Assembly: GCA_016710115.1 (NCBI GenBank)
Contig: JADJLN010000001.1
Span: 124,001-188,000 of the forward strand
Origin: Saprospiraceae bacterium
GTDB lineage: Bacteria > Bacteroidota > Bacteroidia > Chitinophagales > Saprospiraceae
Reading direction: 5' to 3'
DNA length: 64,000 nucleotides
The position numbers and the translations under genes are program-made. Shown piece after piece: positions 40,488 through 50,469 of the stretch. Position 1 is the first letter of the stretch, and each line of letters opens with the position of its first letter. The notes below the pieces were generated by a model that saw only the letters and a list, made by a program, of their open reading frames with translations, had not been told where the DNA came from and searched no databases.

Positions 40488-41435
40488 ATGAAAAAGTTCA
40501 TGTATTTACTCATCATCGCATTATTGATGATGACGTGCCACAAGGATGACATCGTTGTGAACGGGATAAGCGATCTGCCGGTATCCGGCAAGATCATTTA
40601 CAAGAAGAATAACCGTATCCTGTTGTCAGACCTCTCTTCAAATGTGCATAGTGTGCTGAGTGCTGATAATGTGATCCTGGACAGGGATTTCAGGATATCC
40701 AACGATGGTCAGCGCATTGCCTATAAGCATGTTGGAAATAGTGACGAGGATCCACGATTCTACATTCGTGTGATCGATATCGAATCCATGGAAGCGGTGA
40801 ACACCATGGAAGGCATGGACCATCGCACCACAGGTATGGCCTGGTCGCCGGATGGCAGTGAAGTCGCTACAATCAATTATCCTACGAATTCGATCCGGAT
40901 CTTTACCGTGAATACAGGCCGGTATCGGGATGTCTTCTTGCCGGGTGAAATGCCCTACCGATTTGATCTGGCCAATTCACTCCTGGATTGGAGCGGAATG
41001 GATGAATTTGTTTTCTCGGTAAGGACTCCTGATTATCCATACTCCATGGGAGATATGCGACTGGCATTTATGTTTGCTGATGGATCCGGATTCAGGTTAC
41101 TTGTACCAGATGTTGGCGAATATTCAACGGTGGATTATCCACGTGATGTGCGATTTTCTCCGGATGGAAATCAATTGATCCTGAGAAAAGGATGGGTGGT
41201 CAGTCAAACAGTGATCATCGATCGATTTGCGGAAAGCGAGCAACTATTTTGGGACAATTGCATCAATGATCCATCCTGGTCGGGTAATGGTCAATTTATT
41301 ATGGCCACCTACATCGATGAAACAGATCTGGTTCATCCAAAAGTGAGCATTCAGGTCAGAGAGGTGAATGGTGCTCAAAAAACCACTGAACTGATGGAAT
41401 CAGAGACTTATTTATTGGATTGGTGGGATAATTAA
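40488..41435 (+). CDS. Lipoprotein with TolB/WD40-like beta-propeller
   Basis: Start 40488 gives MKKFMYLLIIALLMMTCHKDD with a lipobox ending in Cys16. The ~300-residue mature part has repeating propeller strands of the TolB type: FRISNDGQRIAYKHV, GMAWSPDGSEVATINYP, VRFSPDGNQLILRKG and SWSGNGQFIMATY. These SPDG-type repeats are typical of beta-propellers that bind proteins. Specific role unknown. The longer open frame upstream is ignored because the signal sequence begins at 40488. Intact frame. Confidence 0.75.
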   Translation: MKKFMYLLIIALLMMTCHKDDIVVNGISDLPVSGKIIYKKNNRILLSDLSSNVHSVLSADNVILDRDFRISNDGQRIAYKHVGNSDEDPRFYIRVIDIESMEAVNTMEGMDHRTTGMAWSPDGSEVATINYPTNSIRIFTVNTGRYRDVFLPGEMPYRFDLANSLLDWSGMDEFVFSVRTPDYPYSMGDMRLAFMFADGSGFRLLVPDVGEYSTVDYPRDVRFSPDGNQLILRKGWVVSQTVIIDRFAESEQLFWDNCINDPSWSGNGQFIMATYIDETDLVHPKVSIQVREVNGAQKTTELMESETYLLDWWDN

Positions 41436-41820
41436 TATGATCTTTTATTGTATCAGTAAAACAGTATGATGGAAATCATACCCGTTTCCGCCTGACGTCA
41501 TTTGTTATGCTGAAAAACAGGACTAATTAGCGTGACCTAAATCTTTGATCATGACTACTCCACGTCAGATTCAAGACCTTGAGGAAAGTTACATTCCTCT
41601 GCCACAGTTGAATATGAATAAACACTATTCCTATTTCGGACCCTGCTGGCTATCCGATTCGAATATATGCCATATTGATATTATATGCCCGATTTATAGA
41701 CTGGATGAATGTAATTATTCGGATTGGAATTCAGGCCATAAAATTTGAAATTATCAGATATGGTTTATTCAGCTCTGATGGAATTATAAATATATTATTG
41801 GATACATAAATTGCGATTAT
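41436..41820. other. Intergenic gap
   Basis: These 385 bases hold no gene I can support. A 67-codon frame at 41545-41748 has no family resemblance and an unlikely amino-acid mix. Confidence 0.35.
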
Positions 41821-42621
41821 GTGGGGCGATCTATTTTACGAATGACACGGTATCCATTCTTTCGCAGAATGGTCTGGAAACCGATCTATGAGTTTACCAT
41901 TCAAACTCTTCCTTCAAAGGAATTGAAATTCATGAATTATGGGTACGTTCCCAATGAAGGTGAATTGCCACTTACTCTCCTGCCCGAAGACGAGTTGGAT
42001 CGATACTGTATTCAGCTCTATCATTTTCTGGCCATTCGCACAGAGATCAAGGAGAAAAGTGTTCTTGAAGTTGGGAGTGGTCGCGGTGGAGGTTCTTCTT
42101 ATATCTACAGATACCTACACCCTGCATCGATGACTGGATTGGACCTGGCCGGACATGCAGTGACGTTTGCCAATAATAATTGGGCATATGATGCATTGCA
42201 TTATGTAGAGGGTAACGCCGAGGCTATTCCTTTACCAGATCAATCTATGGATGTGGTGATCAATGTGGAATCTTCTCATGCATATGGTTCCTTTTCAAAA
42301 TTTGTGTCTGAAGTGTATCGTGTTCTTCGACCGGGTGGGATCTTCCTGATCACAGATATGCGGTTGCCCGAAGATTTGAATGTCATGCAAAGCCAGTTGG
42401 CCCAATCAGGAATGGAGATCCTGGAAGAGGAGGATATTACCGATAATGTGGTTCAGGCAATTGACCAGGATGAGGAAAATAAAAGAAGCCGAATAAAAGC
42501 ATTTGTTCCACGCTGGTTTCAGTCAGCAATCAGTGAATTTTCCGGAGTTAAAGAATCGGCTATACACCGGCATATGCGTGATCGAAAGCGACTCTATTAT
42601 CGTTGGATGTTACGAAAGTGA
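41821..42621 (+). CDS. Class I SAM-dependent methyltransferase
   Basis: A 266-residue cytosolic methyltransferase. Motif I is VLEVGSGRGGGSSYI near residue 80; the acidic loop GLDLAGHAV follows, and motif IV-like MDVVINVESSHAYGSF, then VYRVLRPGGIFLITD (motif VI). The SHAYGSFSKFVSEVYRVL text resembles methyltransferases acting on lipids or polyketides (phthiotriolone-type), which is an inference. GTG 41821 or ATG 41842 (MTRYPFF) could be the start. Intact frame; no operon partner. Confidence 0.82.
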   Translation: MGRSILRMTRYPFFRRMVWKPIYEFTIQTLPSKELKFMNYGYVPNEGELPLTLLPEDELDRYCIQLYHFLAIRTEIKEKSVLEVGSGRGGGSSYIYRYLHPASMTGLDLAGHAVTFANNNWAYDALHYVEGNAEAIPLPDQSMDVVINVESSHAYGSFSKFVSEVYRVLRPGGIFLITDMRLPEDLNVMQSQLAQSGMEILEEEDITDNVVQAIDQDEENKRSRIKAFVPRWFQSAISEFSGVKESAIHRHMRDRKRLYYRWMLRK

Positions 42622-42713
42622 TGTTCGGTTCCTGATTTTCAGGGGGTCTGAGCTCTAGTCTCCCGAGTGATCATTCCAGTCACCCGTTTCCTTTTCCTGG
42701 ATAGATTAACAAT

Positions 42714-42793
42714 GCGGTGAGACACCGCCAAAGTTTCTCTTCCAGAAAAAGGCTTTCAAGCAGCACGTCCTGCGCTGCCGGTGAGACACCGGC
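42714..42793. repeat. Two small hairpins with identical loop
   Basis: GCGGTG-AGA-CACCGC (42714-42728) and GCCGGTG-AGA-CACCGGC (42777-42793) share loop and core. They may be two copies of one short structured repeat. Confidence 0.45.
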
Positions 42794-42906
42794 ACAAACA
42801 GCCATAAAATTCAATGTTGACTCAAGAGTGGATACGAACCTACTAACCGACTATTTAACCTGGTGTATAAATCGAAATGATACTGGGTAACATATATTCA
42901 AAGGCA

Positions 42907-42999
42907 CCCCTCTCCACGAGTGGAGAGGGGCTGGCCCAGACGATGGCGCGCTGGCGCCATGTCTGGATCCGGACATCCCGAATCCTCGGGATCGTCCGG
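42907..42999. repeat. Three consecutive palindromes including two REP-like elements
   Basis: CCCCTCTCCA/TGGAGAGGGG (42907-42916 with 42921-42930) is followed by CCAGAC..GTCTGG enclosing ATGGCGC/GCGCCAT (42936-42966). The last, CCGGAC..GTCCGG enclosing ATCCCGA/TCGGGAT (42969-42999), follows three bases later. The latter two share the plan seen at 38464-38537. Confidence 0.6.
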
Positions 43000-43159
43000 G
43001 GGTGAGGTTATTACGCACAGCCAGGCCCTTGAAACCGTCTGCCAGACCAGAAAGCAACCAGGAATCCGCCAGCTGGCCGAAACGAAGGAATCAGGAACTC
43101 TCCTACTGCATATTCTGATTATTCCCTATATTTCAAGCCTAATCAACCATACCAACACG

Positions 43160-43600
43160 ATGAATTACTTCGCCTTAATCGTTGCCGCCCTGGTGCCCAT
43201 GATCATGGGAATGATCTTTTACCATCCAAAAGTGATGGGAAATGCCTGGATGGAAGCCAATGGCTTTACTATGGAACATGTCAAAGCCAACATGCCCAAG
43301 CCAACCATGTATATCCTGACATTAGTCACATCTTTCCTGTTGGCTGCCTTCTTCTGGGCGTGGGTCACTGGCGCAGGCGAAGCTGATGGGCCTCAAACCA
43401 CCGGGCCGGAAGGACAGAACTATGTCACTTTTCAGCATGGCCTGGCCCACGGCCTGATCTTCGGGATCACTGTCCTGTTACCCATCTTCACGTCAATGGC
43501 CATTTTTGAAATGCGTAGCCGCAAATGGGCAATCGTGAATATTCTCTATTGGACCCTGACCGCTATGGTGATGTGTGGGATTATCAGTATGTGGAGGTAG
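43160..43600 (+). CDS. DUF1761-like four-helix membrane protein
   Basis: The start at 43160 gives MNYFALIVAALVPMIMGMIF then YHPKVMGNAWMEANG, a typical DUF1761 beginning (first helix, then the YxPxxFGxxW-like turn). Three more hydrophobic helices follow (ILTLVTSFLLAAFFWAWVT; GLIFGITVLLPIFTSMAIF; ILYWTLTAMVMCGIISM). The 146-residue length is typical. Role unknown in the family. The open frame upstream overlaps the palindromic repeats and is not used. It ends 27 bases before a bidirectional terminator. Confidence 0.8.
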   Translation: MNYFALIVAALVPMIMGMIFYHPKVMGNAWMEANGFTMEHVKANMPKPTMYILTLVTSFLLAAFFWAWVTGAGEADGPQTTGPEGQNYVTFQHGLAHGLIFGITVLLPIFTSMAIFEMRSRKWAIVNILYWTLTAMVMCGIISMWR

Positions 43601-43627
43601 AACTTTAATCATTATTCCACAAATAAA

Positions 43628-43661
43628 AACAGCCCGACGGGAGTCATCCCCTCGGGCTGTT
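43628..43661. terminator. Bidirectional Rho-independent terminator
   Basis: AACAGCCCGA pairs with TCGGGCTGTT across a 14-base loop; A-rich sequence precedes it and TTTCTTTTT follows, so it works on both strands. It lies between the convergent DUF1761 and TonB-receptor genes. Confidence 0.85.
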
Positions 43662-43683
43662 TCTTTTTAAAATGCCAGGGAAA

Positions 43684-45981
43684 TTACCTCCCCAAATCAA
43701 ATGTCGCTGTGATAAATACATTACGGCCTGGAGCCAATAAACGAGTGGAAGGGTTTGATCCCGTCACTGCCCTGGATAGATGCTCCGTATACACCTCATT
43801 AAATAAATTTTGTGCACCAATGGAGACACGCAATGGCTTCATTATTTGCACACCCACTTGCACATCCAGCAAGCCAAATCCATCTGTCGTCTTCTCACCA
43901 AATTCGGAGGAGACACGATCCTGACGCAGCACTTGCCTCCAGGTAATGCGCGGCGTAATCCGGTTTTTCCAGTATTGACCAAACACACTGATTCGTGTAT
44001 CCAGCGGTGGAATTTCTGCAAGTGGTTGATCTCTCTCACGATCTTCACCATAGACATAAGCGACTTGAATTTCTGATCCCAGCAAACCAGGCCACTGTTG
44101 CATCCAGGAAATTTCACCGCCAGCCATGATCACTTCTGACAGGTTGACAAATTGTCGAACACCCGGTGCAGAAGGTATTTTTGGCGATAGATCAGGGCGC
44201 TTTTGTCCCGAAATAAAATCATTCAACAAACTGCCAAAGACAGAAAATTGAATACGACCGGAGCGATATTCTTTTTGAATATTGAGATCTACCTGATTAT
44301 TTATTTCAGGTTTCAAATCCGGGTTGCCCAACATTTCATACGGATCCAAACCAACAGGGACGTAATGAATAAATCGCTCGATTAAGCCCGGACTGCGTTG
44401 ACTTCTTGCTACCCACAGACTGGTGGTCCAGCCACCCACCCATGGACGGATCGCACCCACACTGATTGCCGGGTTGATCTGACTGGAATTGGGGTCAGGA
44501 TATTCTTCTAAAAAGGTAGCAGCTGCCTCATTCACTCTGGCTTGATTAAAGCCAAGACGACCTGCACCGATAAATTGATAGCGACCCAGATCAAAATGGT
44601 ATTCAGCAAACAAGCCAGTGTTTGTGATGCGGCTGTCTTGCCATACTGGATCTATTACTGTTTTGCCCATCATCGGGCCCATGAGGAATTCGCGAACACG
44701 ATCGCCACTGGCCTCTTCCTGACGGAAATCAATACCAGCGTATAACAATCGACTGCCCAACAGAAAAGTCGCTTCACTGCGAGCACCATAGGTTTGCGTC
44801 TTGGCAGCGGTACTCATATTCATCATCCGTGGATCCAGTGGCTTGAGTAGATTGTCCATCAAATGGTCGACAAAACTGCCACTGACAATGGTATTCCAAC
44901 GATGCAGTCCCTGGCCCTTTCCAGTCCATTCATGACGCAGATTGGTCATCCAGTATCATCACTTCTCAGGTCCATACCGAGGAGGCAAATTCGACATCCC
45001 GGGCGATATTTCGTGTGGTATTGATCTGTAGGGCATGTGCGTCATTCAGTCGGATATGTGCATTGGCACCAAAACTGCCCCGATTAAAACCGGAAGGAAC
45101 GATGAAGTCATTCCCATCTTTGTAATCATCTCCTTGCGACCAGGAGCCATTCAGATCCAATGAGAAGACTCTGCCGTTGACGCCTGCCAAAGCCTCTCCG
45201 CGGATCAATTGTCCATTGGATTCATAACCCGTACTGACTCGGCCATGAAATTGCGTTACTTCTGGAAAAGAAGGTCGGATACTGCTGAATAACAATGTAC
45301 CTCCAAGACCCGAACCATACCGTAGAGCATGAGGGCCCTTGATCACTTCCACCTTTTCCATTTGGTTTAAAGACACCTGACTGGCGGGAGGATCCATCCG
45401 ATTTGGACAAGCGGCTACACAACTTTGAGCGCCATCGATGACCAGATTTAATTGATCGTATTTAAATCCGCGAACCACAGGATCGAATCCATATTTGCCA
45501 GCCTTTCGGATGACGGCAATACCGGACTGCGAGTGAGTACATCCCCGGCATCATGTGCCAGCCAATCCTGGTTATCAAACTGATGTTTTGCTTGAGGACG
45601 GTTGCCTTGATGCAAGGCCAAAACGGTAACCGGCTGGAGGATAATACCGGCTTGACGCTCCCAACGGAGGACCTGTCCTTGACGCATGGCTGCGCATTCC
45701 TCAGCAGTCAAAATCCGTTGGCCATACTCCAGATGCGAAAGCTGAAAATCCTGGCATTGAGTTGACGGACAATGGCATTCTCCTTTTTCATTTGAAATAC
45801 CTTGATAATCGCCACAGGCGAAGTGAGCAAACGAGATCGGTAATCCGGTATCTGCATCCAGGAGCGTGATCGGTGGCGGTGCATCTTCAGTTTGGGCAAA
45901 GGTTGGTATCGTCCATAGCAGGACAAGGGCCAATATGGCCATCAGTGATCGCTGAGTGGCGATCAGATATACGTTGAACAT
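43684..45981 (-). CDS. TonB-dependent outer-membrane receptor, copper-receptor-like (frameshifted)
   Basis: About 760 residues reconstructed. A signal peptide (MAILALVLLWTIPTFAQTED) is followed by a short carboxypeptidase-like domain (PITLLDADTGLPISFAHF). The plug has RGFKYDQLNLVIDGAQ, CPNRMDPPASQVS and VEVIKGPHALRYGSG. The CPNRMDPP text is like that in OprC/NosA copper receptors that feed nitrous-oxide reductase. The barrel ends with the usual aromatic strand (NVFITATFDLGR). Breaks near 45465 and 44950-44970 are short indels. Position at the end of the nos cluster supports copper import for NosZ (inference). Confidence 0.82.
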
Positions 45982-46070
45982 GATTAAAGAATTGGTTGAC
46001 CCCTTTGTAAGAGATCTGTTGAGTAATTCAAATTCATCAATGGGCAGGGTCTGCCCTGTACTATGTGAAT

Positions 46071-46439
46071 TTAAATACTCGGCGGATGGAATACATCCGG
46101 AAGAAAGCCAATCGCTGTGAATAGCACAACATAAAAGGTTTGTTCCCTCCAGCCCGATAATGGAAGAAGGAGTTCACTCATTTGTGCGGGTAAATTCAGG
46201 ATCCATTCCCGGATTTCTGGAATAGTTTGTTCCTGTTGATCTCCTACCGGAGAGGCCGCCAATTGTTTTTTCAATTGACATTTCCCGTGGCACTTCATCT
46301 CTGGTTTGGCCTTGTTTTCACATAGCGTACGTTCGATCTGGGCACGATGTAAATAAAATCTACCAATGATCAACGTCTGCCCTAATGCCTGGAGGCAGAA
46401 GGAAATGAAAAGTGGCCATATGATCCAGTGAGAGCGCAT
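46071..46439 (-). CDS. Small membrane/periplasmic protein with CxGKC motif
   Basis: 122 residues: an N-terminal hydrophobic segment (WPLFISFCLQALGQTLIIG), then TLCENKAKPEMKCHGKCQLK, and a second hydrophobic segment near the end (TFYVVLFTAIGFLPDVF). The C-NK-P-C-GKC-LKKQL text recurs in small Bacteroidota proteins often near copper or TonB genes, to my knowledge. A metal-related role is an inference. It starts five bases from the stop of ric and lies upstream of the TonB receptor. Confidence 0.65.
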   Translation of the reverse strand: MRSHWIIWPLFISFCLQALGQTLIIGRFYLHRAQIERTLCENKAKPEMKCHGKCQLKKQLAASPVGDQQEQTIPEIREWILNLPAQMSELLLPLSGWREQTFYVVLFTAIGFLPDVFHPPSI

Positions 46440-46444
46440 GATTT

Positions 46445-47172
46445 TTAAGCCGTCTCCAATTCCAATTGAATAGCTCGTGGGAAAAGCAGGTTATTTTCCA
46501 GATGAATATGCGTATGTAAGTCTGCCTCAAATTCCAGAAGCTGAGCATACAATACACGCCAGCTGGTACATGCCGCTTCAGGTGGAACAAGATCACCAGT
46601 CAACGTGCGGATATGTGAAAACGAATCTCCGGCATCCGTGTGCTCGGATTCCATCATCTGGATTGGGTTGTTGACTGTGCCGAAAGGTGGCTTGAGTACC
46701 TTCTGCCCTCGTGCTTGGGCGATGACCAGTTGTCGGATATAAGGGAATAGAATATTTTCTTCCTTGGTCAAATGTGATTCCAGTTCCTGGGAAAGTGCTT
46801 TTACTTCCAGAAAAACAGTCTCCAGATACGGATATTCCTTCCCATGACGCAATGCTACTTTTTGTGCAGTGGCAACAAGAACGGGAAGTGATTTTCGGAC
46901 GTATTGGTGATGTACCTGTTCGATGTGATCAATGAGAAAAGGTGTGGTCCATGAATTGTAATCCATGGTCCTGCCGGCGGGTTGTGCAGGACCAGCTCCA
47001 GCGCCCGGGTGACTTCCTCGACATTGGCACCTTCCCTGTTGCAGGCGTCTTCCAGATTGCGTTTGCCTCCGCAACAATAATCCAGTTTCCAGCGAGACAA
47101 CACCTCCGCTGTTCGGTAATCTTCACGGACGAGTTCTCCGATCGGCTTTTTTCGCAGTTGGGTCGTTTCCAT
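46445..47172 (-). CDS. ric: Iron-sulfur cluster repair di-iron protein (RIC/ScdA/YtfE), frameshifted
   Basis: This protein repairs Fe-S clusters damaged by nitric oxide. The N-terminal ScdA_N domain is clear (IGELVREDYRTAEVLSRW then KLDYCCGGKRNL). After a shift near 46965 the haemerythrin-like domain continues: FLIDHIEQVHHQYVRKSLPV with the His ligands, LTKEENILFPYIRQL, ESEHTDAGDSF and LHTHIHLENNLLFPRAI. Length ~242 residues is typical. It is embedded in the nos cluster, 20 bases after nosY, consistent with NO protection during denitrification. Confidence 0.9.
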
Positions 47173-47192
47173 AGGATCGAATTTTAGTTCGG

Positions 47193-47975
47193 TTAGAAAT
47201 CTTTTCGCAATGAAATAAAGCGGATCAATGAAACAGGGAATACCGCCCAAATGACCAGAACAGTCAATGCCAGTCCCATGCCTGAGGCTGTACCCAGAAA
47301 CTGGTTGAAAACGGCACCTGTGTAACCCATCAGGGCGGAAACGTCGAGTTTCAGCAGGATCAGAATGCGGGCCAGATCGATGGGGTTGAAGATGGAAGCA
47401 GCGATCGCTACATGTTCAAGAGGATAATCCGAAAACCAGGCCAGTCCCAGGAGGAATAGCCCATCATAAATGACGGCTAGAAGAAGCCACACCACGATCG
47501 CCAGTCCGAATCCACGAATACGATTATCATTGATCAGGGCCAGTAAATAGCCCAGGGCCGAAAAAATATAGGAGAGTAAAACACCACTGATCAACAGGAT
47601 GGAAAAATTCCAGATCTCGCCGGAAAGAAATATGCCGGAAAGGATAAATGGAATACCGGCACCCAGTAAAAAACTGATGGCCAGTGCAGAGGCGATGCCC
47701 AGATACTGTCCCAGGAAAATAGATTTTCGGGGGATGGGCTGTGCAAGCAATAATTCAGTGAATTCCCGCGTATTGTACTGCACCATCACGCCAAACAATA
47801 ACGCCACAAGAGGGACAATAAACAGAATGGCATTCATCAAACTGACGATCACTTTGGACAGATCTGCACTGATAAAAAACAGGGCGCCGGTCAGCAGGAG
47901 ATAGAAGCCCGTATAAAAATAGAGCCATCTGCTGCGGATCAGATCGGCAAAGCTGTATCGGATAATGCGGTGCAT
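47193..47975 (-). CDS. nosY: NosY, ABC permease for NosZ copper-site maturation
   Basis: A 260-residue integral membrane protein with about six helices (LYFYTGFYLLLTGALFFIS; ILFIVPLVALLFGVMV; ALAISFLLGAGIPFIL; VLLSYIFSALGYLLALI). FTELLLAQPIPRKSIFLGQY is a NosY-type cytoplasmic coupling region. With NosF it forms the transporter that supports assembly of the CuZ sulfide-copper cluster in NosZ. Four bases separate it from nosF. Intact frame and typical length. Confidence 0.9.
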   Translation of the reverse strand: MHRIIRYSFADLIRSRWLYFYTGFYLLLTGALFFISADLSKVIVSLMNAILFIVPLVALLFGVMVQYNTREFTELLLAQPIPRKSIFLGQYLGIASALAISFLLGAGIPFILSGIFLSGEIWNFSILLISGVLLSYIFSALGYLLALINDNRIRGFGLAIVVWLLLAVIYDGLFLLGLAWFSDYPLEHVAIAASIFNPIDLARILILLKLDVSALMGYTGAVFNQFLGTASGMGLALTVLVIWAVFPVSLIRFISLRKDF

Positions 47976-47979
47976 GTTT

Positions 47980-48759
47980 TTAGCTTTTTATCGTGGCGTG
48001 AATAACTTTCCCGTTCATTTTGGCTTGCACTGGGCGGGTAGTTGATATGGGTGTCAGATGGCCTCCACTGAGGAGGGACGCAATCGCTTTTTCCAGGTTC
48101 GGTTCCTGAACGCGTTCCTTCAGTGTTTCCGGTTTTCCATCGAAGTAAATCCGTCCTTCCAGCAGAAAAACCACGCGGTCGGCAAGCTCCTCTACCAGGC
48201 TCATGATATGTGTGGTGATCAGGAGAATTTTTCCTTCACTCCGCGCCTGAATGATCAATTCCTTGAGTTTGACCAGCGCGACCGGATCAAGGCCGGCAGT
48301 GGGTTCGTCCAGAATGATCACAGGCGTATCATACATGAGCGTCAGTACGAGATTGACCTTCTGTCGTGTACCTCCTGACAAATGACCCAACTGACTTTGT
48401 TGAACAGATTCCAATCCGAAATGACGGATCAGTTCTGCACTTCTGGAAGGCTGCGAACGGAATGACTCGATCATGCGGATCAATTCGGCTACACGCAGGT
48501 TTTCCGGAAATCGTGCAATTTGCGGTAAATACGAGATGTCTTTCCGGTAGGCACCCTGCTGGTCGATGGGTTTTCCCTGAAAGGTGATCTGACCGGCACT
48601 TGGAAGCACCATCCCGAGGATAGACTTCAACAAGGTGGATTTGCCAGAACCATTCGGTCCCAATACGGCAGTGATGCCAGGCTGGTCAAAAGCCACATCA
48701 ATGCCGCGAAGGACCTCCAGCCGGCCGAATGATTTTTCAAGGTGATGAAGTTGGATCAT
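47980..48759 (-). CDS. nosF: NosF, ABC ATPase
   Basis: 259 residues with all ATPase motifs: Walker A GPNGSGKSTLLKSIL, Q-loop YLPQIARFPENLRV, signature LSGGTRQKVNL, Walker B VIILDEPTAGLDP and switch His in LITTHIMSLVEELAD. It energises the NosFY transporter together with the periplasmic NosD. It lies between nosD (9 bases) and nosY (4 bases). Intact frame. Confidence 0.93.
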   Translation of the reverse strand: MIQLHHLEKSFGRLEVLRGIDVAFDQPGITAVLGPNGSGKSTLLKSILGMVLPSAGQITFQGKPIDQQGAYRKDISYLPQIARFPENLRVAELIRMIESFRSQPSRSAELIRHFGLESVQQSQLGHLSGGTRQKVNLVLTLMYDTPVIILDEPTAGLDPVALVKLKELIIQARSEGKILLITTHIMSLVEELADRVVFLLEGRIYFDGKPETLKERVQEPNLEKAIASLLSGGHLTPISTTRPVQAKMNGKVIHATIKS

Positions 48760-48768
48760 GGTAACAGG

Positions 48769-50015
48769 TTATAATCGCGAAAAACGATGCATGATCGGTG
48801 CCGTATCGGATACCTCTGCCGGTGTCAGTACAGGACTGACCTTTTCGGAGAAGTTCAGGATTTCGACAAGCAGACTGCGCATCAGAATAATGGTTTCTGG
48901 AGTCTGATCAACAATATAATTGAACAGCTTGATCGGCCTGTAAGGCACATCGCCAATGCCATTTCCGATCCAGGTCATAACCGGCATAATCGCCCCAGAA
49001 ATTCTGCTCTATCCGGTTGGCCTGCATATTGCCAACAGCGGCAAAATCAAAGCTGTTTCCAATGAAATTATTTCCAGTGAAATTTATTTTTTTCGCATCC
49101 TCCGGCAACTTTGACAGCCCATCCGTTATTCAGAAAATCATTATCCACATAGTTGATGCGATTGGATCCCTCGGTAAAAATACCGATCGTATTTTTTTGA
49201 AAAATATTCTCCCGAATTTCGGCATCATAGATCTCCTTGAGAAGGAGTCCGTAAGCAGCCTGTCCCCAGTTCAGATGAAACAGGTTGTTCAACATGTGGA
49301 TGCGGCGCGAGAACATGACCGCAACGCCTGCACCATTGTCTCGAAATGTATTCCCCGTATAAATATCATCGTTGGAAAACATGAAATGAAGCCCGTAGCG
49401 CAAATTCCCTTCGCTGATATTTTGCCGAATGCGACATTCTGTAGCAAATTCGAAATAGATCCCATCCCGGTGCCCCCGGATGAGATTACCTTCTATATCT
49501 ATATCGGCGCAATACCACAGGTGGATGCTATTTCCACTGTTGGCTTCCCCCAGGGGTTTGCCGTGCAATGCATTATTGCGAACAATTCCCGATTTGGCAT
49601 GTTCGAGATAGATGCCAAAAAAAAGTGTGATATAGTCGGTTGTTCTGAATGAGGAAATGTGTTTTCTTTTGACACGAATCCCGGCGCGGTCTTCGATATA
49701 ACTGAAGCCCGTATTCCTGATTTCAAAGCCTTCTAGAGTGACACTGTCCGCCTCAATAATGAACCCTTCTTTTTCGCCTTCCGCATCCAGGACGGGCATG
49801 CCATAACCAGTCAGGGTGATCGATTTGTTTATATGTACCGGACATTCCCGATACACCCCGGAATGCACGATGATCTGATCCCCGGCAGTAGCAGCAGCAA
49901 GGGCACTGTGAATCGTTGCATACGGTTTATCCTGTCCAACATGCAACTTGTTGCCCACTGAGGTACTGATGGATACCAGGAAAAAAAACAGGATCAGTGA
50001 CAGGCCGCGCGACAT
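48769..50015 (-). CDS. nosD: NosD, periplasmic right-handed beta-helix maturation protein (frameshifted)
   Basis: The start at 50015 gives a signal peptide (MSRGLSLILFFFLVSISTSV). The body is a parallel beta-helix of CASH/NosD repeats: KSITLTGYGMPVLDAEG, GFIIEADSVTLEGFEIRNTG, NSGNSIHLWYCADIDIEGN and LRYGLHFMFSNDDIYTGN. The last part follows shifts near 49075 and 48990 (NFTGNNFIGNSFDFAAVG; FWGDYAGYDLD). About 415 residues, normal for NosD. It delivers copper and sulfur chemistry for CuZ with NosFY. Ten bases after nosL. Confidence 0.9.
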
Positions 50016-50025
50016 GGTTATGGAA

Positions 50026-50469
50026 TTAGTTCGGGATCTGGTTCCGGGTCGTGATGGTGCGTTTCAATGACTGCCAGTTGTGAAGTTCTCCACTCATTTC
50101 GCGTTGGACGGCGGAAGACCGGTTGGCATCATCAAAGGCATTCAGGAATGCGCCCATTGGGCTGGGCAGATTCGGGCTGATCAGGTAACTGGATGTCTTT
50201 GCATCGATCAGGACACCGGGGTTGTCATAATTGGCAACCAGTAAATGGCTGAACGTCGTTTCATCCAGAGGCGACACATAGTGTACGAGGCATTCGATTG
50301 CATCGAATTTGTACACCTTGCCCTTGAGGGTGACTGCCTCTGCGCTGTGTTGCTGATCGACGATGGTCATTTTGCAGTAGTTGCACGCATCCTCTCCATA
50401 TCGGATCGGTTGTGGCCCTGCACTACAGGCACCGATCAGCAAGGTGGTCAGTAAGATCAGGGTTCGCAT
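50026..50469 (-). CDS. nosL: NosL, copper-binding lipoprotein
   Basis: 147 residues. A lipobox (LLIGAC) anchors it, and the Cu(I)-binding motif CNYCKMTIVDQQHSAE is directly after the linker. DAIECLVHYV and DAKTSSYLISPNLPSPMGA are family segments. NosL hands copper to the NosZ maturation machinery. The start at 50469 overlaps the stop of the preceding gene (TGATG), so the genes are coupled. Intact frame. Confidence 0.93.
   Translation of the reverse strand: MRTLILLTTLLIGACSAGPQPIRYGEDACNYCKMTIVDQQHSAEAVTLKGKVYKFDAIECLVHYVSPLDETTFSHLLVANYDNPGVLIDAKTSSYLISPNLPSPMGAFLNAFDDANRSSAVQREMSGELHNWQSLKRTITTRNQIPN

Noticed and set aside
41545..41748. 67-codon frame between lipoprotein and methyltransferase genes
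   Set aside because: No signal, domain or overlap; composition unlike neighbours.
38440..43000. CRISPR array suggested by repeated palindromes
   Set aside because: Repeats are not regularly spaced, vary in the inner stem and have no cas genes nearby.
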